From Phialocephala subalpina (Eukaryota; Ascomycota; Leotiomycetes; Helotiales; Mollisiaceae): a DNA stretch of 64,000 nt. Position 1 is the stretch's first letter; each line of letters starts with the position of its first letter. Position numbers and translations under genes: made by a program. The notes beneath the pieces were generated by a model, which ran no database searches, was not told the DNA's origin, and saw nothing but the letters and a program-made list of their open reading frames with translations. Location: NCBI GenBank assembly GCA_900073065.1, contig FJOG01000016.1:310001-374000 (forward strand). The letters are read 5' to 3'. Below are positions 58,571 to 64,000 of this stretch, piece after piece.

Positions 58571-59827
58571 GAGAAGAAGGTGTGGTTGCCTGAGCTTGAA
58601 GAGAGATCCCAGAGGTTGTATTCAAGGAGGTGTGGATATGATGAAGTTGAAATGAGGCCGAACGATAGCTCAGCTCATAGACGGAACAGAGAGGGTGAGA
58701 ATCCAGTGTCATGGTTGGAGGAGGTGTAGGATATTGCTCTACTACTTGTTGGTGTGATGGCGTTCAGTGAGGGCACCAAGTGAAGGGGTACTGTGTTACA
58801 GTATACAAAGGGTTATGCGATAGGGTATGGCTTGTTGGGATGACTTGAAAGAGCAGCATACGTTCGCTGTACAGAAGCACAGACTATCAACAGAAATGAA
58901 CACAATACCTTGATCAAACTCTGGCATTCCCCTTGCTCGAGCTGGTGATACCGTCGAAAGGGCTCGAAATTCTTTACAAAGAATGTCACACCGGGAGCCA
59001 TTCATCTCGAGAACAATAACCGCTTGCTACGAGTATAGACAAGAACCTTGAACTATCGAGCACTCGTGAGTAGGCTCAAATATCGAGGATCGAGGAGTAC
59101 ATCTCACATGAAGCAAATGTCACCTCGGCATAGGCAGAATAGGTTTACTTTATTCTTTTTGTTCATCCATCTTTCTAAAAAGACAAACAGCCTCCATCAT
59201 AATAATCGACAGAGAGCAGACATGCACCATGTCGTGTTCTTCCACTTATACCTGCAGCTGATATGTACAGTAATCTCCACAACAACCACCCATCCATCCA
59301 TACCAGCGAGAGTGCCCATATCCCATACACAAGCTCCACCACCCAAATTAAGAATCATGCTTTCTTCGGTGTAAAGACTCTAGAAATGCCAAACAATTAT
59401 GCTCTCATCTCTGACCCAAGTAACTCTTACACACAACACAACTTTTCACTCCAAAACAAAGCAAGTTCCATAGCCATAGCAATCATCATAATCTGCACTC
59501 AAGAACAGAATAACTCGCTCAAAGGGTTGATTCGACTCAGGGGTCTATCATTCCATGTTGTATCGTTAACTCGTAGAATCGTAAAAAGGTGTGTATCGCG
59601 CGCCGAGGAATATTATGTATAGTAAACATGTAAGCACAAAGGCTTCAAAGGTGTACTCTAATGGTATTTTGGTGTTGTTGATGTTGGGTTGGTCGTTGAG
59701 ACCGGTGAGGTCGACCGCCAATATCCATCCGGGGGCCGACGAAGTGATCTTGAAATCGAGAGGAAATCCAACCCTCGTCAGTCCTATCCAGGGGTAGTTG
59801 AAAGTTCCGAGCAAATTCTCAGGGAGA
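58571..59827. other. Intergenic interval between transporter and WEE1
   Basis: The two flanking genes converge here. No tRNA, repeat or transposon end was seen. A minus-strand frame of 89 codons (59566-59835) begins inside the WEE1 stop region with a hydrophobic C-terminal part, but most likely is 3' UTR. A CA-rich stretch near 59160-59350 has no structure I can name. Confidence 0.4.
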
Positions 59828-62800
59828 TCAGACATCCATCATCTCAGCATCATCAGCCAGGAGTTCATCAGCTGGGCCCCAGTCGCCCTCGTAAACAGTT
59901 GCACCAGCACGACGGCGAGGCGCAACCCATTGGAGACCTCCAGCTTCAAGAACTTGGTGGATATTTGGTCGCATATCTGGGTTCGGATGCATCATAGCGC
60001 GAACGAGGTTGTCTATTGACCAGTCATGCTCACTGCTCTTCATGAACGTCGGTGCCTTGTGAAGCTCGCCTCTTCTCAATGTGCCAAAGAGGTTTCCGGG
60101 ATCATGGGAGAGAGATTTTCCAGAACTGCCAGCATTTCTCTTGCGACTGCCCATTGTCGGTGAGCCGAAATCCGCATCGAAACGGTCACCAGAGAAGGTG
60201 GTTTCCATGGCAGTATCGCTGTCCTCATCGATGACCATCCCAGTGGCATCTCTTGGCAGAACGCTTTCACTGCTCCAGGTAAGGCTCGGAGCGTCGCTGC
60301 GGTCGCCAGAGCGGAGTCTTGCCCAGTTTTCACCGTTGTCAGGAAGGGATACATTGGCTGCAATCTCGAGCATGATGATGCCAAAGGAGAAGATGTCTGC
60401 TGGTTTGTCGAAATGGCCTTTGAGGATTTCTGGAGCGATGTATTCGCGGTCACCCTCTCCATCAATTCCAGGTGGAGCAGGGCAAGGACTCGCCAGGCCG
60501 AAGTCGGCAATCTTGAGCACGCCTTCAAAGGTAATGAGGATATTTGCAGGCTTCAAATCCAAGTGGATGTAGCCGGCCTCGTGGATGTGCTTCAGGCCCT
60601 ACCAAGATAAATTAGTCATGATCTGGATCTAGGATCGACAATTACTAACCTGTCCCAGTTCCAATGCAATTTTCCAGATACGAAAGTCATCCAAACGTCC
60701 CTTCCGACCAGTTCTCTCGAGGAACATGTCCAAAGCACCTTCGTCACAGTACTCAGTCTGAATGTACAGATGGTTGTTCTGCTCCCAGCTGTCAAAGAAA
60801 GTTACGACGTGATCAGACTTTCCGAGTGCTTTGAGCACACGGACTTCCTGCAGTTTCCGGTTACGGTCCCTGTGCCCAATATAAGGCTGTCGTGACTTCT
60901 TGACTGCAAAAACGCGCTCCAAAGTGGATGACGGTGACTGCGCTTTAGGGGTGAAGCTAGATGTGTTGAAGAATAGCGAAGTTGCATTTGAGGTCGGCGC
61001 GGTTTTGGTGACTCGATAAACTTCAGAGAATTCTCCGCTGCCAATAATCTCGGCTTTGTCGAACCTGGCAGTAAGAGCTTCATCGACCTCGACCGCAGCG
61101 AAGTTGCTGATTGGTGTTGTACTGAGACGTCGATCTCCATTTTTCGGGAAGCAGTCTCGACCTGCTGTTGGCGTCGCGGGTGGGGGCATAGAGGCTCGTT
61201 TCATCGCAGCCGGACCATCTCGGGGGTTTGAGATGGAAAGGCCACTAGGATCAGGAGGCAACATGCTGTCTTGAGGTGTCCGTGGTGACAGCTTCTCGAG
61301 GAAATCTATGCGGTCCAACGGACTTGCTGGAGCGACGTGACTAACTTTAGCAAGGCCGGGCTTGGCTGAAGGGGTGGTAAAGGGTGGAGCAGTTAGAGAG
61401 GTTGGCATCATCGGTACTGGTGGCTGTATGGCTTTGGTACGCTCACTCCGAGTTCTGCTGAATGACACTGTCGGATCTGAAGACTTCTGAAGACCTCGGA
61501 CATGTGCCACCGTAGGAGAGTCGTTAAGATCGGTTGATCCATCGCTCCCCCCCTCATTTTCTGCAATTGGACTTGTGAAGGGGTTCAACTTACTGCTCGT
61601 TCTTTGGTGCTTCTTCGTCAATCCATAGCCAACAGCCGAGACGGAAGGTGGAAAGCTTCGATGACTGCTGGGGCTTCCATTGTATAGCTGGTGTACCAGA
61701 GCCTGCTTCGTCGGAGTTGGTGGCAAGTCGAAGTCACCGCTAGACTGACTGCCAGCTTTAGCGTCTGGTGATCCTCCAGCGTCATCTCCATCGATGCTCA
61801 AGAAGCTTCCACGTCTGACCAAACCACGACCTGGAAATGCGCCGCCGAACACGCTACCTCCATTACCGAAAGTTCCCTGAGCTGGTGTGTTTCCGTGCAA
61901 GTTGAAAGGCGTCGATGGGGTGCCGAATGAGTGTCGTACATGTCGAGCCTTCAAGATGGCACTGCCTGGGATTGGTGCTGGATAGGTTGCAAAGACGTTG
62001 TTTTGCTTCTTGCAAGGGGTATCTGGAACGGCTTTACCACGATTCATTCGAGGCTCCTCGGGGTTCTTGTTCATCTTGGATATCAAACCAGTAGTCGCAA
62101 ATGCTTCAGGAAGTGGTTTGGCAGCTTTGTAGTTCTGAGGAGTCGCGAAGCCTTCATCTTCACGGCTCAAGTTTGCCGCAAATGGTCTCAACGCACCGAT
62201 AGGTAAGGACTTGGAGAAGTCCAGCTTTGCTCTTGGCTTCTCGCCAAAATGAACAGGAACATGCGTCGGTGAATCGTCCGCAATGCTGCCGTTTGACGAT
62301 GAAGTGGTCATTGTCCGCGAAAGTGGATGAGGTTGGTGTGCTGGTTGGTTCATGGGGTGGTTGGAAGGATTTGGGAGGCTACCTTGATTGGAGAAGGGAC
62401 TGTCTCTCGGCATGGGTGGCATGAACTGGTCCAGGGACAATCGAGGTCGATTCTTCGATTGAACAGGTGTTGACACTTCGTTTGGATTATTCGCTGAATT
62501 CGCTGAATTAGCTAGTTGCTGGGCTGCAAGTGCCTGAGCAGCAGCTCTTCGTCCCCACGAAGTTTTCTCGCCATGTCTTTGCTGTAATGTCGACTTTCGC
62601 AAAGATGACGATCTCCGTGGCATTGATGTGTTGTTGAAGGATAATGGATTGTCGGATGTAATGGATGCAGTTGATAATTCGTACTCGTGGTTTGAATCAT
62701 CATGGATATCAAAATGAGATGATGAAGTTGGTCCATGGTCGAAAACATTGAAGTCTTGACCAAAGCTGGCCGATCCGTGGAGACTTCTTCTCTTTGCAAC

Positions 62801-63442
62801 TGGGCTTCCCAAACTTGCCTGGTCCAAATTCATGATTGCGTCGCTGCGCTTGAGTGGACTCGAGGTGGAACTCATTGGGGAGTCGTTTGCACCGTCACCT
62901 CCCAATCTTGAAAGAGCATAGTTCACAGGTGCTGAGGGGTCCAATGTTCTGGTTGTTCGTTCCAAACTCTTTCGCTCGGCTGGACTGGTGCTTCTGCTAT
63001 TCTCTTGACCGCCGGCAGAGCCTTGTGATGAGCTTGGTATGCTGTTGCCAGCGTCCGAAGTATGGCTCAACGCCCGCTTCATCGGGCTCTTCGGTGATGT
63101 TCGAGTCCGGGATGACGATCTTGGAGCGGCCTTTCGAGTAGATGATCGAAGTGCTAGCTTTGCACTGGGAGGAAATGGCACGGCCAGAGGTGATGGAGTA
63201 TGAGGGGCGTTGCCTGGTGTGCTGGCCGAGAGAGATGGTTGAGAGGAATGGCGCTTCGGTGGTGATGGTGACAGAGGTGATTTCGGTGAGGAGCTTGGTG
63301 ATTTCGTAACTAGCTTGAATTTCGAGGGTGATCTTGAGAGTGATCGCCTGATCGTTCTCACAGCAGCTGTAACATCGACGTGGTGCACATGCGTTGGGGA
63401 AGGTAAGGTGAGAGTACCACCGCCACCGTTGGAGTACGACAT
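59828..63442 (-). CDS. WEE1: Wee1-type mitotic inhibitor kinase
   Basis: Exons 63442..60650 and 60598..59828 give 1187 residues. About 800 N-terminal residues are Ser/Pro-rich and disordered with many S/T-P sites. The kinase domain starts at FDKAEIIGSGEFSEVYRV (Gly-rich loop), then VFAVKKSRQPY (Lys), an HLDLKPANILI catalytic loop, KIADFGLA (DFG), and EGDREYIAPEIL, the Wee1-specific activation segment. Wee1 phosphorylates the inhibitory Tyr of Cdk1 in the nucleus and delays mitosis. The loop reads HLDLKPAN where HLDIKPEN is usual, a conservative change. The acidic insert TGMVIDEDSDTAMETTFSGD within the C-lobe is typical of fungal members. Confidence 0.93.
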
Positions 63443-64000
63443 GATATAGGTTGGAATGCGGGCAGCGCTCGCCTATAGTGAAAGCAGAGTCAAGGCTCTC
63501 TTGAAGGAACCGAGGGTTTATCTATCTTGCAGCATAGATGGTGATGTTATGCAGCAGAAAGATGATCGAGGTATGTAAATCGCCACCGGTATATGCTGTT
63601 GCCTGCAGGTCAAGTTTGAAGGCCCGAGGGGACAAATCGTCCTTGTGTATGTGCTCTTTTCCCGCGCCGATCGAGGTGTCGTTCAAGTGAAGGCGTTTGA
63701 TGACGACTCAGTCGCGTGCAGTGCCAGAGGAGACGCGGTGGGAATGTTGGTAAATCGAAGTCGAGGAATGCTGGGTGTCGATGACTGAACGGAACGAGTG
63801 AGTGGCGGTGACTCGACAATGAAGTCAATATCACGCGACAAAAGTATCGATGACAATCGTAAGGCTGTTCCTTCGCGCTTTCCCACTCCTGCAATCGCAC
63901 ACCGACTCCAAAAGAGCGCGCAACAGACGAATGCGATGCGATGCCTTTCGTCGTACAGAGTTTCGAGTGTCGTCGAATCCGGAGGAGATGGAGCGGATGG
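63443..64000. promoter_or_regulatory. Upstream region of WEE1
   Basis: This stretch lies 5' of WEE1. It includes a GAAAGCAG-rich leader and no coding sequence that I can support. Several short frames run on both strands without domains. A long leader is common for cell-cycle kinases, but no specific box was identified. Confidence 0.35.

Noticed and set aside
59566..59835. 89-codon frame overlapping the WEE1 stop
   Set aside because: It starts within the last codons of WEE1 on the same strand and has no recognisable domain; 3' UTR is simpler.

Overview
The window is nuclear DNA of a filamentous ascomycete (Pezizomycotina; Leotiomycetes-like is my best guess, not proven). The genes are intron-rich, with short GT-AG introns of about 45-70 nt and CTRAY branch sites. 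The conserved set is ascomycete: Hrp1, Gyp1, NASP/Sim3, Dpb2, Dim1, GCP3, Hfi1, Aip1, Wee1 and proteasome alpha-1. Several families are found only in fungi, such as OrsD-like zinc fingers and fungal ArAE/FUSC transporters. Coding density differs sharply between the two ends of the window. All exon coordinates were derived by hand from reading frames and splice signals.

Left part (about 0.4-25 kb) is accessory-like and gene-poor. After the 5' end of a Dug1-type metallopeptidase come diverged ~160-bp repeats, an uncharacterised CxxC protein, and a 275-bp MITE with 28-bp inverted ends and a TTA target duplication. Next is a broken gene carrying a three-fold repeated domain beside an Mx-like dynamin GTPase. 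A Fic1/Inn1 C2-domain cytokinesis gene (9.7-12.8 kb) interrupts this region. From 15 to 23 kb lie a PD-(D/E)XK-like protein, an OrsD-like zinc-finger protein, an intact NmrA/isoflavone-reductase-like gene, the C-terminal relic of a Zn2Cys6-type regulator with an in-frame stop, and an alpha/beta-hydrolase pseudogene with one stop and two frameshifts. This mix looks like a decaying accessory-metabolism locus.

Middle part (23.5-33.2 kb) has a TMEM234-like membrane protein, a small uncharacterised gene, proteasome alpha-1 divergent from a nucleolar WKF-domain protein, a claudin-like four-span membrane protein, a tRNA-Leu-like gene split by more than 100 nt with an inverted partial copy nearby, and a PhyH-type dioxygenase.

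Right part (33.5-64 kb) is dense housekeeping DNA: HRP1 <-> GYP1, the NASP chaperone <-> DPB2 (sharing a short promoter with MCB- and SCB-like cell-cycle boxes), DIM1, an intron-containing tRNA-Leu(AAG), a tRNA-Asp pseudogene, a small membrane protein, GCP3 <-> HFI1, AIP1, an ArAE-type transporter and WEE1. Functionally these cover mRNA 3' processing, Golgi Rab inactivation, S-phase chromatin and replication, rRNA dimethylation, microtubule nucleation, SAGA transcription, actin turnover and mitotic entry.

I found no complete novel multi-gene system. The strongest unexplained items are the three-repeat gene next to the dynamin, the split tRNA with its inverted copy, the nuclease-fold-like protein at 15.3 kb, and the shared replication/chromatin promoter.
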